The notes under the pieces are model-generated. The model worked only from the letters and a program-made list of their open reading frames with translations. It did not search any database and was not told the DNA's origin. Shown here piece by piece: positions 25,260 to 34,726 of a stretch of DNA of 64,000 bases (positions within the stretch are counted from its first letter, which is position 1; each line of letters starts with the position of its first letter). The stretch covers positions 2,728,001 to 2,792,000 of the forward strand of contig OZ250151.1 in the NCBI GenBank assembly GCA_965237725.1, read 5' to 3'. The translations under genes and the position numbers were made by a program. This stretch comes from G965237725 sp965237725. Lineage in GTDB: Bacteria; Pseudomonadota; Gammaproteobacteria; Arenicellales; Poriferihabitantaceae.

Positions 25260-26480
25260 GAATTCAACCGATCGACGCAACACATGCGTTAAACCGCTCA
25301 GCGGGTGATTCGTATTCTAACGTTTTTCTCGGTCTCTCGTTGAGTCGTCTTGCAACTTTATTTAGTTGCGCTTGTGAGTGAGTAGACAAGTCCGTTCCCT
25401 TTGGAAAGTACTGTCTCAATAGTCGATTGGTATTTTCATTAGAACCGCGTTGCCAGGGGCTGTGTGGATCGCAGAAGTAAACTTGTATATCGGTCGCTAA
25501 CGTAAAACTTTTATGGTCGGCTAGTTCCGAGCCCCGATCCCAGGTCAATGATTTATACAGTTCGCTAGGGAGCTTTCGTGACTGTTTGATTAACGCCTGG
25601 ATCACCGTGTCGGTACACCGGTTCTTGATTTTAGCCAGCATCACATAACGAGAATGTCGTTCGACTAGCGTTGCGATGTGGGTGTTATTCGAACCCGCAA
25701 TCAGATCGCCTTCCCAATGGCCCGGAACCGCTCGATCTTCAACGGATGCAGGACGCTCCCGGATCGATACGGCATCAACAATGGTACCCAACCCTTTTCT
25801 TTTCAGACTCGCATGGCGGGAACGACGCATGACGCGCTGACTTCTCAGACACGCCAGCAGCTCTTTCTTCAGTACCCCTCTAGCCTGTATGAACAAACTC
25901 TTGTAAATCGTTTCGTGTGACACGTAGTCGCTCTCATCGTTCGGGTGTTGTCGTTTCAGCCACCCGGCTATTTGCTCAGGAGACCATTGACGTTGTAGCT
26001 TACGGGCTATTTTCCGCACCAGGTCTGCTCGGCCCACCAGCTTACATTTCTTGGGACGTAAAGCCCGTTGCCACGCCGCTTCCTCAGCCGTGCTGGCTCG
26101 GTAACAATCATAACCGTCATTACGCTTGATTTCCCGACTGATCGTTGAAGGAGATCGACACATTTGGGACGCGATTGTTCTTAATGACAATTGCATTGCC
26201 AACCCTCTGGAGATGACTTCTCTCTCTGATAGCGTTAGAGACAAACGGGAACGCTTCCGTTCTCTGGGACGAATACCCCCGGTCTCACGGAGGATTCTTT
26301 GAATAGCTGAATGGCCTCGATCAAACACTCTGGCTATATCGTGTAGAGAATCGCCTTTCTTCCACCGATCCCACATGACAGCCTTCTGTTTAGCTGTATA
26401 ATAAATTCTCGTTCGTTGTTTCATTTTTACACTCCATCTCTTTTCTTAAGGATAAAGTGTTGCGTTGACCGATTGAACTC
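25260..26480 (-). mobile_element. Diverged IS30-family insertion sequence
   Basis: The plus-strand left end GAATTCAACCGATCGACGCA and right end TGCGTTGACCGATTGAACTC are imperfect inverted repeats of about 25 bp (extending to GCAACAC). It carries one transposase on the minus strand, related to but clearly diverged from the two identical copies. Confidence 0.8.
25264..26424 (-). CDS. IS30-family transposase (diverged)
   Basis: This 386-residue DDE transposase has the same domain order as the other two copies: HTH segments, HWEGDLIAGSNNTHIATLVER, LTWDRGSELADHK and SPWQRGSNENTNRLLRQYFPKG. The protein is roughly three-quarters identical to them by eye. It appears full-length. The catalytic DD(33)E set is kept, so it could be active. 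Confidence 0.92.
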   Translation of the reverse strand: MKQRTRIYYTAKQKAVMWDRWKKGDSLHDIARVFDRGHSAIQRILRETGGIRPRERKRSRLSLTLSEREVISRGLAMQLSLRTIASQMCRSPSTISREIKRNDGYDCYRASTAEEAAWQRALRPKKCKLVGRADLVRKIARKLQRQWSPEQIAGWLKRQHPNDESDYVSHETIYKSLFIQARGVLKKELLACLRSQRVMRRSRHASLKRKGLGTIVDAVSIRERPASVEDRAVPGHWEGDLIAGSNNTHIATLVERHSRYVMLAKIKNRCTDTVIQALIKQSRKLPSELYKSLTWDRGSELADHKSFTLATDIQVYFCDPHSPWQRGSNENTNRLLRQYFPKGTDLSTHSQAQLNKVARRLNERPRKTLEYESPAERFNACVASIG

Positions 26481-26608
26481 ACCACTCGAAGCGGACGGAG
26501 AGATCAATTTTTTCGAGACAAGTTTTCCAGCGAATCGGGAAAATGCAAGTGCACATAAATGGCAATATCCAGATGCACACGTGATTTGAATTGCGATATG
26601 TGTCTGTG

Positions 26609-28051
26609 TCAAGCGGCAGCCCAAAGCACAATCAACGAAGCCACGGATAGCAGGTAAGTAAGCGGATCTCTGAAAACGAAAATTATCAGGTCCGCCCCTA
26701 TACGATTCTGTTGGGCGAAGGTCCACATTCTGAATATCCAGAAGAGCAGAATAGGGCAAAGCAACCAGAGCAGATGCGGGGCACCATATTGCATCATTGC
26801 CTGGTCGTTATAAATGTAGAACGCCAGCACGACGACTGAAAATAAACCGATTGCTACGCCGAATCGGTGAATCAGGCGATAATCCACTGAACTATATTGG
26901 GAAGAGAAATTTGAATGCGCGACTTCACGGGCATTTCGCAGGTCCAGATATCGTTTCAGTAGCCCAAGACTCAGAAAAAAGAACACAGAAAAGCCCAGTA
27001 ACCAGTCGGAAACGACAATACCAGTAGCAGCACCTCCCGCGAGCAGCCGAATCACATAACAACTTGACAGAACGAGCACATCGACAATCAGACCATGCTT
27101 TATCCACGCCGAGTAAGCAAAGCAAATCGAAAAATAGATACACAAGATGACGAGAAATTCGCTCGGCAAGGTTAGCGCCAATGCTATAGAAATTAGGAGG
27201 AGGATTGGAACCAGCAAAACCACAAGATCGAGCCGCAAAATACCCGACGCAAAGGGGCGATTTCTCTTTATCGGATGCTTTCGGTCATTCTCCAGGTCGA
27301 AGCAATCGTTTAACAGGTAAACTGCGGATGCACACAAACTAAATGAAAGAAAGGCAATTGCAGCCTGAAATAACAAGGGCAACTCGTTAATACGGTGCGC
27401 AAATAACAGAGGCAGAAACAGAAGTAGATTCTTGGGCCACTGGTAAACACGAAAGCTTTTTCGTATTGCGCAGATTGATCTGACTCCAGGGCTGAATTCC
27501 CTCTCGATTTTCGAATTCTTCCGCGCCTTCTTGGCTATCCAGGAATAGGTATTCACAAGGTACGCATTGACTGCATAGGGGAAGATTTTCAGGTCAGCGC
27601 CCGAATTGCCTGCATAGTCAAACTTACCTTCGGGATGCAATACCCTCAATTTCTCAAGTTTTTGCTTGCCGTTTAGATTGGAACTTCCATCGCTACCCAC
27701 TGCTTCTTCGAAAATGCCGAGGTGGGCCGCTACAGCATCAGCAACCTTCTGATCGGATGCGGTTACGAGTGCGAGTTTTCTTCCATCCCGGTGTTGTTCT
27801 CCGAGAAACTCTACAAAATCATCGGACCATGGCACTAATTCGTAATCGATGTCGGTACGAAGGGCCACTTGACGTTTGAGATAGGCTTTTCCCCGGAAAA
27901 GCCAGATAAGCAGATTAATAATTGAGAGCGGACTTTGCTTGATCAATATAAATACCGATTCAATCAGTGTATCGCTGGTGGTCAGGGTGCCGTCCAGATC
28001 TACGCAAAGAGGAGGGGAGTCGGTATCCAGTCTATTGGGAAAATCGCGCAC
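26609..28051 (-). CDS. HAD phosphatase-UbiA prenyltransferase fusion
   Basis: Two domains are visible in 480 residues. Residues ~14-190 form a HAD phosphatase (CVDLDGTLTTSDTL with both catalytic Asp; TASDQKVADAVAAHLG; a late Asp-rich motif). Residues ~215-480 form a UbiA-type membrane prenyltransferase with about eight helices and the motif NDCFDLENDRKHPIKRNRP. This fusion resembles decaprenyl-phosphate phosphoribose synthase-like proteins that make polyprenyl-phosphate pentose donors for glycans, so a glycan-precursor role is inferred. Translation starts at GTG 28051. Confidence 0.82.
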   Translation of the reverse strand: MRDFPNRLDTDSPPLCVDLDGTLTTSDTLIESVFILIKQSPLSIINLLIWLFRGKAYLKRQVALRTDIDYELVPWSDDFVEFLGEQHRDGRKLALVTASDQKVADAVAAHLGIFEEAVGSDGSSNLNGKQKLEKLRVLHPEGKFDYAGNSGADLKIFPYAVNAYLVNTYSWIAKKARKNSKIEREFSPGVRSICAIRKSFRVYQWPKNLLLFLPLLFAHRINELPLLFQAAIAFLSFSLCASAVYLLNDCFDLENDRKHPIKRNRPFASGILRLDLVVLLVPILLLISIALALTLPSEFLVILCIYFSICFAYSAWIKHGLIVDVLVLSSCYVIRLLAGGAATGIVVSDWLLGFSVFFFLSLGLLKRYLDLRNAREVAHSNFSSQYSSVDYRLIHRFGVAIGLFSVVVLAFYIYNDQAMMQYGAPHLLWLLCPILLFWIFRMWTFAQQNRIGADLIIFVFRDPLTYLLSVASLIVLWAAA

Positions 28052-28152
28052 TTGTTAGAACATTTTTATATGCAGTTGGGATAGTTTTCATGCGTCAGTG
28101 GAGTAGTTGTCGGGAGCGGTCCGCAACATCACGGAATGCCGTAAACATATGG

Positions 28153-29943
28153 CTAATTTTTCGGGCGCACATATTTCCCGTCCATCTGGAACCACGCCAG
28201 GTCGACCCATTTGAACGGATTTGTCACTTTGTCGGGTTCATCGAACTCGAGATACTGGTAGTCCGTACCGGGAATCTTTTGGGCATGACCCCAGCGCAGC
28301 TTTTTACTTCTGTTTTCGCTCAACAGGCGGCGCGGTCGGTGCTGTGGTTTGGCGATCACGAACAGCCTACGGCCGGTTTGGACAGTCAAGGCGCGGAGGC
28401 GGCCGTTGTCTAGATGATGGAGTTCGACGCGCCCGGGTCGCCTCTCTGCGACCGGCGGAAAGTCGTCCAGGAACTGGATCTGGACACCAAACCTGGCTTT
28501 GGAGTAGCGTGCCCAGTATGAACTCCAGTCTGTTTTCGAGTTAGCGGCAAATTTGGTATAAAAGAATTCCGGGGAGACAAAGGGGCCGGGGCCCCATATC
28601 TGGTTGCCGAAGCTGATTACCCTGAGCGCCTCCCAGCGGGACACACTCCAATGCTGACGGGAAGTGACTTGCTCGTTGTGGGCGCGAACGACAGTCCCTC
28701 CGATCGCGATCAGCGCGACTAACAGCAAGAACATGGGTCGGACGCGTTCGAAAAGAACGCCACGGTAACACCGCTCGAGCAACCAGACGACACCGAGGCA
28801 TATGGGTAGTAATGCGATGCCGCTGGTGAAATAGGTATGGTCCCAGTCGGGAGCCCATTCTCGATACTTGCCGGTCAAACCCAACGGTCCATTGATGGCC
28901 AGCAACATGGCAAGGATCATGGCCCACCAGAACCAGTCGGATTGGTGGTACGCAACCCGTGTTCCGCGGCGATTAACCGAGCCGCTGCCCCGATCGTCTT
29001 CAGTCAGGGAGTACAACGCGCACACCGCGACGGCGGCGGCGATGTAGAGTACGATGGAAAACGCACCGGTCCGGAACATCGCTTCGATGATGTTGCGTGC
29101 GGACTGAGAAAAACCTCCCCTAGCATCCCACTCGTTTGTGCTGGCGAAAAAGTGTTCGCTGAACGGTAGCCCTCCTATTGTGTAGGCGATGGTCACGCGC
29201 CCGGTCTCGAAAAGGGAGAAAGAGGCTACCGAATGTCCGCCGCCATAGTAGGCACGCCAGCTCACGTAACTGGCCAGGTAGAACAGTGTTGTTCCAGCGA
29301 GTGTCCACCAGAACTTCCTCCTGGTTGTTTCCGGTAAGGGGGTAGAGAGCAATAACCAGACAAACCCCACCATGGAAAGGGCGGTGATGGACTCGTACTG
29401 GAAGTAAGCGCAAAACACAGCCAGCGCGAAGAAGAGCAAGGCCACGGATTCGTTACCGCCCGGTTTGATTTGGGTCCGGACGATCCAGGCGGCGGCGGCC
29501 CAGAACAGAAACGGCAAGTACGCCAGCAACGCCCACGCCGCAGGGGGGAGATGGTTCCATCCCGCCCACACTAATCCCGCATACACCCAGACGAAAAGCA
29601 GCCGTGGGCCGTGGGTAGGATACATAAGGTAAGCAAAACACAATGGGGTGACGGCGAAAGCAATCAATGCCAACCACTTCGAAACCGGTCTGTCGGGGGC
29701 GAGTGATCCCAATAGCAGGCCCGCTTTCGTTGCGAGCTGGTAAATACGACCCTGGGCTTTCGCGCCGCCGACGGCCGCAGCGTACCCACTTGTGTTCGCC
29801 TGCATTGCCCATTTGACCTGGTCGTTCGTGGTGATGTTGACGCCGTAAAATGGTGTCAGGGTCCATATCCACCAAATGACCAGCACGATAAGCCAGGGTA
29901 AGGCACTTTTCCATTTGGTGGTCGTTACCGGCGCGGGTCTCAT
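28153..29943 (-). CDS. Large polytopic membrane protein of unknown function
   Basis: About 596 residues with roughly ten to twelve hydrophobic helices, from LPWLIVLVIWWIWTLTPFYG to MFLLLVALIAIGGTVVRA. A soluble C-terminal domain of ~170 residues follows. The layout resembles GtrII/PMT-type polyprenyl-linked glycosyltransferases, but no diagnostic motif was recognised, so no function is assigned. The start is ATG 29943; TTG 29970 is possible. The gene is markedly G+C-rich compared with the rest of the window, which suggests acquisition. It lies 102 bp upstream of the HAD-UbiA gene and just inside IS30 copy 2. Confidence 0.65.
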   Translation of the reverse strand: MRPAPVTTTKWKSALPWLIVLVIWWIWTLTPFYGVNITTNDQVKWAMQANTSGYAAAVGGAKAQGRIYQLATKAGLLLGSLAPDRPVSKWLALIAFAVTPLCFAYLMYPTHGPRLLFVWVYAGLVWAGWNHLPPAAWALLAYLPFLFWAAAAWIVRTQIKPGGNESVALLFFALAVFCAYFQYESITALSMVGFVWLLLSTPLPETTRRKFWWTLAGTTLFYLASYVSWRAYYGGGHSVASFSLFETGRVTIAYTIGGLPFSEHFFASTNEWDARGGFSQSARNIIEAMFRTGAFSIVLYIAAAVAVCALYSLTEDDRGSGSVNRRGTRVAYHQSDWFWWAMILAMLLAINGPLGLTGKYREWAPDWDHTYFTSGIALLPICLGVVWLLERCYRGVLFERVRPMFLLLVALIAIGGTVVRAHNEQVTSRQHWSVSRWEALRVISFGNQIWGPGPFVSPEFFYTKFAANSKTDWSSYWARYSKARFGVQIQFLDDFPPVAERRPGRVELHHLDNGRLRALTVQTGRRLFVIAKPQHRPRRLLSENRSKKLRWGHAQKIPGTDYQYLEFDEPDKVTNPFKWVDLAWFQMDGKYVRPKN

Positions 29944-30149
29944 ACCAGGCTTATCGATCGGAGCCAACAACCACTGCTTTGCCGTTTACGTGTATAGGAA
30001 GAATATCCGCTCTGCGGCATGGTGAGAAACTGGTTCTGAGCTTGTAGGAATCACTAATTATAGCTGAAATTCTGGCACAGGGACTGAGGGGATCTTCGTT
30101 TGGCCTGGCTTGTGCGGGCTTCATGAATACACTGTAATGGCTGGTTAGG

Positions 30150-31382
30150 GCTGCGATTTCAATCGGTGGATGCAACATCTAAACTCTAATCTTAAAGAGT
30201 AGGATGTTGACTATGAATTACAGACCAAGGATTTGTTATACCGAAGGGCAAAAAGCATTGATGTGGGATCGCTGGCAAAGAGGTGAATCTCTTCATTCGA
30301 TTGCGCGACTGTTTGATCGAGGGCATTCTTCGATTCAAAGGATTCTTGCCCAGACAGGTGGGATACGACCACCGCAACGGACACGATCCAGTCGTTCACT
30401 CACATTGAAGGAGCGAGAAGAAATATCTCGCGGTGTGGTTGCTGGGTGTTCACTGCGTTCAATCGCAACGTCACTGGAGCGTTCGCCCTCTACCATCAGC
30501 CGCGAGATAAGACGTAATGGTGGTTTGAGATGCTATCGTGCAAACACAGCGGATCAAGCGGCATGGGATCGGGCATGTCGCCCCAAAATGGGTAAACTGG
30601 TGATGAATCGGGCGCTGGCGCGTATCGTAGCCAGGCAGCTCCAGCTACAATGGTCACCAGAACAGATAGCCGGTTGGCTCAAGCATACTTATCCACACGA
30701 CGAAACATATCAGGTGTCACATGAAACCATCTACCGCAGCCTCTTCATACAGGCCCGAGGGGCCTTGAAGAAAGAGTTATTACAACACCTAAGACGAACC
30801 CGCGTGATGCGTCGTTCCCGCCACCACACACAGAAAACAGCCGATCACGGCAGGATCACTGACACGGTATCGATCCGTGAGCGACCGGCCTCAGTTAAAG
30901 ATCGAGCCGTACCGGGTCACTGGGAGGGCGACCTGCTGTGCGGTAGCCGCAACTCTCAGATCGCGACGCTTGTAGAGCGACATACACGCTATGTGATGCT
31001 GGCCAAGGTCAACGCTAAAGACACCGAAACGGTCATCAATGCATTGATCAAGCAGGCACACAAACTACCACGCGAACTATACAAATCACTCACCTGGGAT
31101 CGCGGTAAAGAGATGGCCGATCACAAACGTTTCTCTCTGGCTACGGACATCAAGGTATATTTCTGTGATCCCCACAACCCTTGGCAGCGAGGTTCGAACG
31201 AGAATACGAACGGGCTGTTGAGACAATACTTTCCCAAGGGAATGGATCTCACTAACGTCTCCCAGAACAAACTAAATGCCATCGCAAAACGACTCAACGA
31301 ACGACCCAGAAAGACGTTACAATTCGAATCACCAGCAGAACGCTTTAACGCATGTGTTGCGTCGATCAGTTGAAATCGCAGC
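30150..31382 (+). mobile_element. IS30-family insertion sequence, copy 2
   Basis: This 1233-bp element has the same ends as copy 1 (GCTGCGATTTCAA and TTGAAATCGCAGC). In both copies GG precedes the left end and an A follows the right end, consistent with a preferred target. Differences from copy 1 include CGC for CGT and CGT for CGC, both silent. Confidence 0.88.
30204..31373 (+). CDS. IS30-family transposase (copy 2)
   Basis: The 389-residue protein appears identical to the transposase at 21253-22422, with all DDE residues kept. The upstream gap 29971-30149 holds no gene. Confidence 0.93.
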   Translation: MLTMNYRPRICYTEGQKALMWDRWQRGESLHSIARLFDRGHSSIQRILAQTGGIRPPQRTRSSRSLTLKEREEISRGVVAGCSLRSIATSLERSPSTISREIRRNGGLRCYRANTADQAAWDRACRPKMGKLVMNRALARIVARQLQLQWSPEQIAGWLKHTYPHDETYQVSHETIYRSLFIQARGALKKELLQHLRRTRVMRRSRHHTQKTADHGRITDTVSIRERPASVKDRAVPGHWEGDLLCGSRNSQIATLVERHTRYVMLAKVNAKDTETVINALIKQAHKLPRELYKSLTWDRGKEMADHKRFSLATDIKVYFCDPHNPWQRGSNENTNGLLRQYFPKGMDLTNVSQNKLNAIAKRLNERPRKTLQFESPAERFNACVASIS

Positions 31383-31472
31383 AATAAGCCGACCTTCAGA
31401 TAGTGTTTCTGAACGTCCGCTTTACTTGTATTTGTAAAACAATATCAAGCAGTAACGGTCCCGCTCAAACTT

Positions 31473-32192
31473 TCACGCAAAGGACGCCCATGGGCTGTTA
31501 ATAGGCCGTTCAATATAATGGCTGTCTTTCATATAAGCGACGATCTGTGGTTGAGCTTCATAGATTTTTATAAATTGATAAAGATTGGGGCGATTGTTTT
31601 CGGTAACGGAATCCGGAACCATGAGACTGGTTTGCCAGATCAATTCATAGAGCACGAAATCAACCAGGGATAGTCCGTTGCCGACAAAATGTGTATTACT
31701 TTTTTGGTTCGATAAGTATTTTTCAAATCCATCCAGGTGGCGAGGGGCCGCAGTTTCAACAAACTCTGCATAGGCGGCGGGGTAATCCTCCCCCAGGGTG
31801 TAGGCGGTACTTACAATCTTGTTGCGAAAATCATAAGCCTCTTCTTGCAGTACATCAATGGCAATTCGGTCTGACTCACAATCGCCATAGAAACCAAACT
31901 GGCGGGCGAGGTACCTAATTACGGCATTGCTTTGGGTCAGCTGAACAGGCTCAGACCCGCTGGTGTCGATAAGGTAAGGCAGATTGGGAAACGCTAAATC
32001 CAGGGTGGCTTTGTGCGCTGCCCAGTCAGCAGATTCCTCTTCTATGATGGCACCATCTTGGGTTACCCCAAGGCGAACTTCGGAGTAGGGCACTTCGGCC
32101 ATGGCCAGTAGAAATCGAATGGGTTGCGCAAGCCCTCTAATCGCCCAATAACCGAGTTGAATTTCTGCACCAGGTTGTTCGATAAACTGCAT
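31473..32192 (-). CDS. Glutathione S-transferase-family protein
   Basis: This 239-residue protein has an N-terminal thioredoxin-fold GST domain (IQLGYWAIRGLAQPIRFLLAMAEVPY, then QLTQSNAVIRYLARQFG) and an all-helical C-terminal domain. The start of the GST domain (Y-W-x-I-R-G-L-A-Q-P-I-R) matches the Mu/Sigma-like class with a catalytic Tyr. The substrate is unknown. It follows a 2OG oxygenase gene with 15 bp between, on the same strand. Confidence 0.87.
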   Translation of the reverse strand: MQFIEQPGAEIQLGYWAIRGLAQPIRFLLAMAEVPYSEVRLGVTQDGAIIEEESADWAAHKATLDLAFPNLPYLIDTSGSEPVQLTQSNAVIRYLARQFGFYGDCESDRIAIDVLQEEAYDFRNKIVSTAYTLGEDYPAAYAEFVETAAPRHLDGFEKYLSNQKSNTHFVGNGLSLVDFVLYELIWQTSLMVPDSVTENNRPNLYQFIKIYEAQPQIVAYMKDSHYIERPINSPWASFA

Positions 32193-32207
32193 AGCATCAA
32201 ATTGGTC

Positions 32208-32798
32208 TCAAACACCAACATCAAGATTAATGATACATCGTCTGCCTTTTTCAGGATTGGTGCTGGCATGAAAAAATTTGCCGTTAAACAGTACCACCCG
32301 ACCTTTTTTCGGCTGAACTTCCTGTTGAATATTTTTTGACTGGTCATTGGCATTAACCACATCGCGGTCGGTGTCATCGTGGGTTTTGTTCAAAATCACC
32401 GTGGGCCCGCTTGCGTCATTGACGTAGTACAGGCAAACCAGATGAGGGAGATTCAGGTCGGTATGAAATAAATTATGATTAGTATTGCCCGTGGCGATGG
32501 TCATAAAAATCCGACCCATGTAAATTTGCTTTGGCGTTGCATTAATTTTTGCGCAGCACTCATACAACAACGGCAGCAATGATTCAGTCATAAAACTCAT
32601 TGGGCCTTTTTCCATATCAATAAAGTTATGGGTCAGGCCGACGGTATCTGATGCAAGCCGATTTTCCCCTGTGGTCATCCTAGAAACATTAGGAACGTAG
32701 TACCATGGGAAACTGGTATCCATAATTTTTGTCTCGATGGCGTCCTGAAAGTTTTTTGAGACGGCATCGTCAAATACAAATATTTCGTCGGTGAGCGG
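32208..32798 (-). CDS. 2OG-Fe(II) oxygenase, prolyl-4-hydroxylase-like
   Basis: This soluble protein of ~196 residues has a double-stranded beta-helix iron site: H-x-D in NLFHTDLNLPHLVCLYYVND, a distal His in VLFNGKFFHAST and the 2-oxoglutarate Arg in KGRRCIINLDV. The start is set at 32798 (MPLTDEIFVFDDAVSKNFQ); the frame extends to 32873 but the added residues look non-native. The hydroxylation substrate is unknown. It likely shares an operon with the downstream GST. Confidence 0.78.
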   Translation of the reverse strand, partial: PLTDEIFVFDDAVSKNFQDAIETKIMDTSFPWYYVPNVSRMTTGENRLASDTVGLTHNFIDMEKGPMSFMTESLLPLLYECCAKINATPKQIYMGRIFMTIATGNTNHNLFHTDLNLPHLVCLYYVNDASGPTVILNKTHDDTDRDVVNANDQSKNIQQEVQPKKGRVVLFNGKFFHASTNPEKGRRCIINLDVGV

Positions 32799-33064
32799 CA
32801 TCGCGGGTAGCGTGTAATTAAAGATGGGAACAGCAGAATAAACCAACTGCCCATATATGACAAGGGATGACAAGAGATGACAATGGGAGGCAATGTTGGT
32901 GGTAGAGCGTAAGGATTCTAAAACAATAGACAGCGACCATATTCATTGACTGGTATCACAATCGGAATTATTGTTGATTTTCGTGCTCGAAATTGTAAAG
33001 CTACGCCGGTTTAAAGATATCATTTGTGTTACCGAAACAAATACATAAAAGTTGAGCTAAACCG

Positions 33065-33823
33065 ATGAATAAAATCCTGGGCCTTTGGGCTACGCCGAGA
33101 TCCACGTCCACCGCATTTGAATGGGTAATGAAAAACCGTGGGGATATGGCATGTTTTCATGAACCCTATAATGAAGCATTTTATTACGGCGAAGATCGGC
33201 GTATCGATCGCTATTTTATTATCGACCCCGAGCTGAAACCCAAATCTGGACTGACCATAGGGTCGGTGCATGATAATTTATTAAAACTGTCACAAACCGG
33301 CCAGGTGTTTGTCAAAGATTTTGCCTATTCAATTCTTCATCTGGCTGATAAACAATTTCTCGATGCATTCACTCATACTTTCCTGATCCGCGACCCGGAT
33401 AAAGTGATCACATCCATGTATTCCCGATGGAATGATCTGGCTTTGGGCGAAATCGGATTCGAAGATTTACATACCTTGTTTGATCGTATTGCCGATAACA
33501 CGGGTAAGGCGCCACCTCTTTTGGATTCCGATGATTTATTGGAAAGGCCCGAAGCCGGAATGAAAGCCTATTGTGATGCAGTGGGCATTCCTTATATTGC
33601 CGAGTCAATCAGTTGGGAAGACAAAAAAGAAAAAAACCAGGATTTAAATCCAACCTGGAATACTGACGAACATGGGTTTCACGATAGTCTCAAGTCGAGT
33701 ACGGGGCTTGCCAAACAGAAACGCGATTATCCGCCGTTAGAATCCAGCGAGGATATGATGCGATTGTATAAGTCTTCTTTACCCCATTACCAGGCGCTCT
33801 ACGAAAATCGAATTAGGTTTTAA
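33065..33823 (+). CDS. Sulfotransferase-like protein
   Basis: This 252-residue P-loop protein starts MNKILGLWATPRSTSTAFEWV, the PAPS-loop pattern (x-x-P-R-S-x-S-T) of the sulfotransferase group sometimes labelled branched-chain aminotransferase-like. FLIRDPDKVITSMYSRWND fits the 3'-phosphate site. It is the third sulfotransferase-family gene in the window. It is not clearly in an operon; a hairpin repeat follows it. The acceptor is unknown. Confidence 0.72.
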   Translation: MNKILGLWATPRSTSTAFEWVMKNRGDMACFHEPYNEAFYYGEDRRIDRYFIIDPELKPKSGLTIGSVHDNLLKLSQTGQVFVKDFAYSILHLADKQFLDAFTHTFLIRDPDKVITSMYSRWNDLALGEIGFEDLHTLFDRIADNTGKAPPLLDSDDLLERPEAGMKAYCDAVGIPYIAESISWEDKKEKNQDLNPTWNTDEHGFHDSLKSSTGLAKQKRDYPPLESSEDMMRLYKSSLPHYQALYENRIRF

Positions 33824-33855
33824 GACCTCGAGGCTACCAAGTTCTTCAGCCCGTC

Positions 33856-33885
33856 ATTCCGGAAGACCGAAGGTCTATCCGGAAT
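33856..33885. repeat. 30-bp palindromic intergenic repeat, copy 1
   Basis: ATTCCGGA-AGACC-GAA-GGTCT-A-TCCGGAAT forms a long hairpin. Near-identical copies lie at 36201-36230 and 47281-47310, always preceded by CGTC and followed by CCA. It sits between convergent genes, where such REP-like palindromes often act as bidirectional 3'-end structures. Confidence 0.75.
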
Positions 33886-33911
33886 CCACTCCAAGGTTAA
33901 ATCAAGTCAAG

Positions 33912-34703
33912 TCAAGTAGGGCTCAGATTGTCTCCCGGCCTGCGGAAAATTTCACCGAAGCCGTCTATTTTGTCCTCGATTCCCGCTCGACGAAGGCAGC
34001 TCCAGACCTGGGCCTGATTGCTGGTGATGACCGGTTTTCCGGTTAACTGCTCAATTTCATCTGCGACTTCAGCAGCTCGAATACCGCCGCAACTTAAAAA
34101 AATCGCATCGGCTTCGGGCTGATCGATTTCCTGGGCGAATTGTTTCCAGTAGCTGGGGGTTACCGTGCCGAATTCAATTCCGGTTTCGATATTCAGGCCC
34201 TGGATATCAAGAATCTCAAATCCTTTTTCATGAAGAAAAACCGCTTCATTGGTATTTATTTCGTCGAGATAAGGGGTGCCTACCACTATTTTTTTTGCGC
34301 CAAGTTCATTCAGAGCATCTACTACCCCAGTTACCAGGGTCATGGGTATAGCATAAGGCGCACCAATACGAATTTGTTCGAGAATCTTTTGCTCGCCAAT
34401 AACAATTGAACCCGAAGTGCAACTATAACTAATGACATCGGGTTTGACATCGGGTTGGATGCGTCCGGCGGCATCGGCCATAAATTCAATATGTCGGGAC
34501 AGGGTTTCGTTGGTTGTATAGTCGTCGGTTTTCAAACGAGTGATGTGCACCGCCACATCCCGTGGCACCATGTCGAAAAAATCCGCTTCTGCTGCAAGGT
34601 CAGTAGACATTAGTATAAAGCCGAGTTTGGCGCGATGATGTCGACCCTTATCGAATTCAACTTTCCGCTTTACAGAATTTACTTGATCACCTGGTTTAAA
34701 CAT
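33912..34703 (-). CDS. Asp/Glu racemase-superfamily protein (maleate isomerase/EutA-like)
   Basis: This 263-residue protein has two pseudo-symmetric halves, each with a catalytic-type Cys: SYSCTSGSIVIG and FLSCGGIRAAEV. This is the pattern of arylmalonate decarboxylase, maleate cis-trans isomerase and the ectoine-cluster protein EutA. It lies 23 bp downstream of the creatinase-like M24 gene, in the same direction. In ectoine-degradation clusters a EutA-type protein accompanies an M24-type hydrolase, so the two probably work together. The substrate is not determined. Confidence 0.8.
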   Translation of the reverse strand: MFKPGDQVNSVKRKVEFDKGRHHRAKLGFILMSTDLAAEADFFDMVPRDVAVHITRLKTDDYTTNETLSRHIEFMADAAGRIQPDVKPDVISYSCTSGSIVIGEQKILEQIRIGAPYAIPMTLVTGVVDALNELGAKKIVVGTPYLDEINTNEAVFLHEKGFEILDIQGLNIETGIEFGTVTPSYWKQFAQEIDQPEADAIFLSCGGIRAAEVADEIEQLTGKPVITSNQAQVWSCLRRAGIEDKIDGFGEIFRRPGDNLSPT

Positions 34704-34726
34704 TGTTCAATCTAATAATTTTCTTT

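Larger units (their letters stand above)
21199..31382. mobile_element. 10.2-kb segment bracketed by two direct IS30 copies
   Basis: The two nearly identical 1233-bp IS30 copies lie in the same orientation. They enclose an IS110 element, a diverged IS30 element, a sulfotransferase, a HAD-UbiA fusion and a G+C-rich membrane protein. This is the geometry of a composite transposon, but no target duplication around the whole unit was found. It may simply be two separate insertions. Confidence 0.5.

Noticed and set aside
26427..26759. 110-residue minus-strand ORF at the HAD-UbiA 3' end
   Set aside because: It overlaps the HAD-UbiA coding end in another frame and covers the outer edge of the IS30-like element; no motif is visible.
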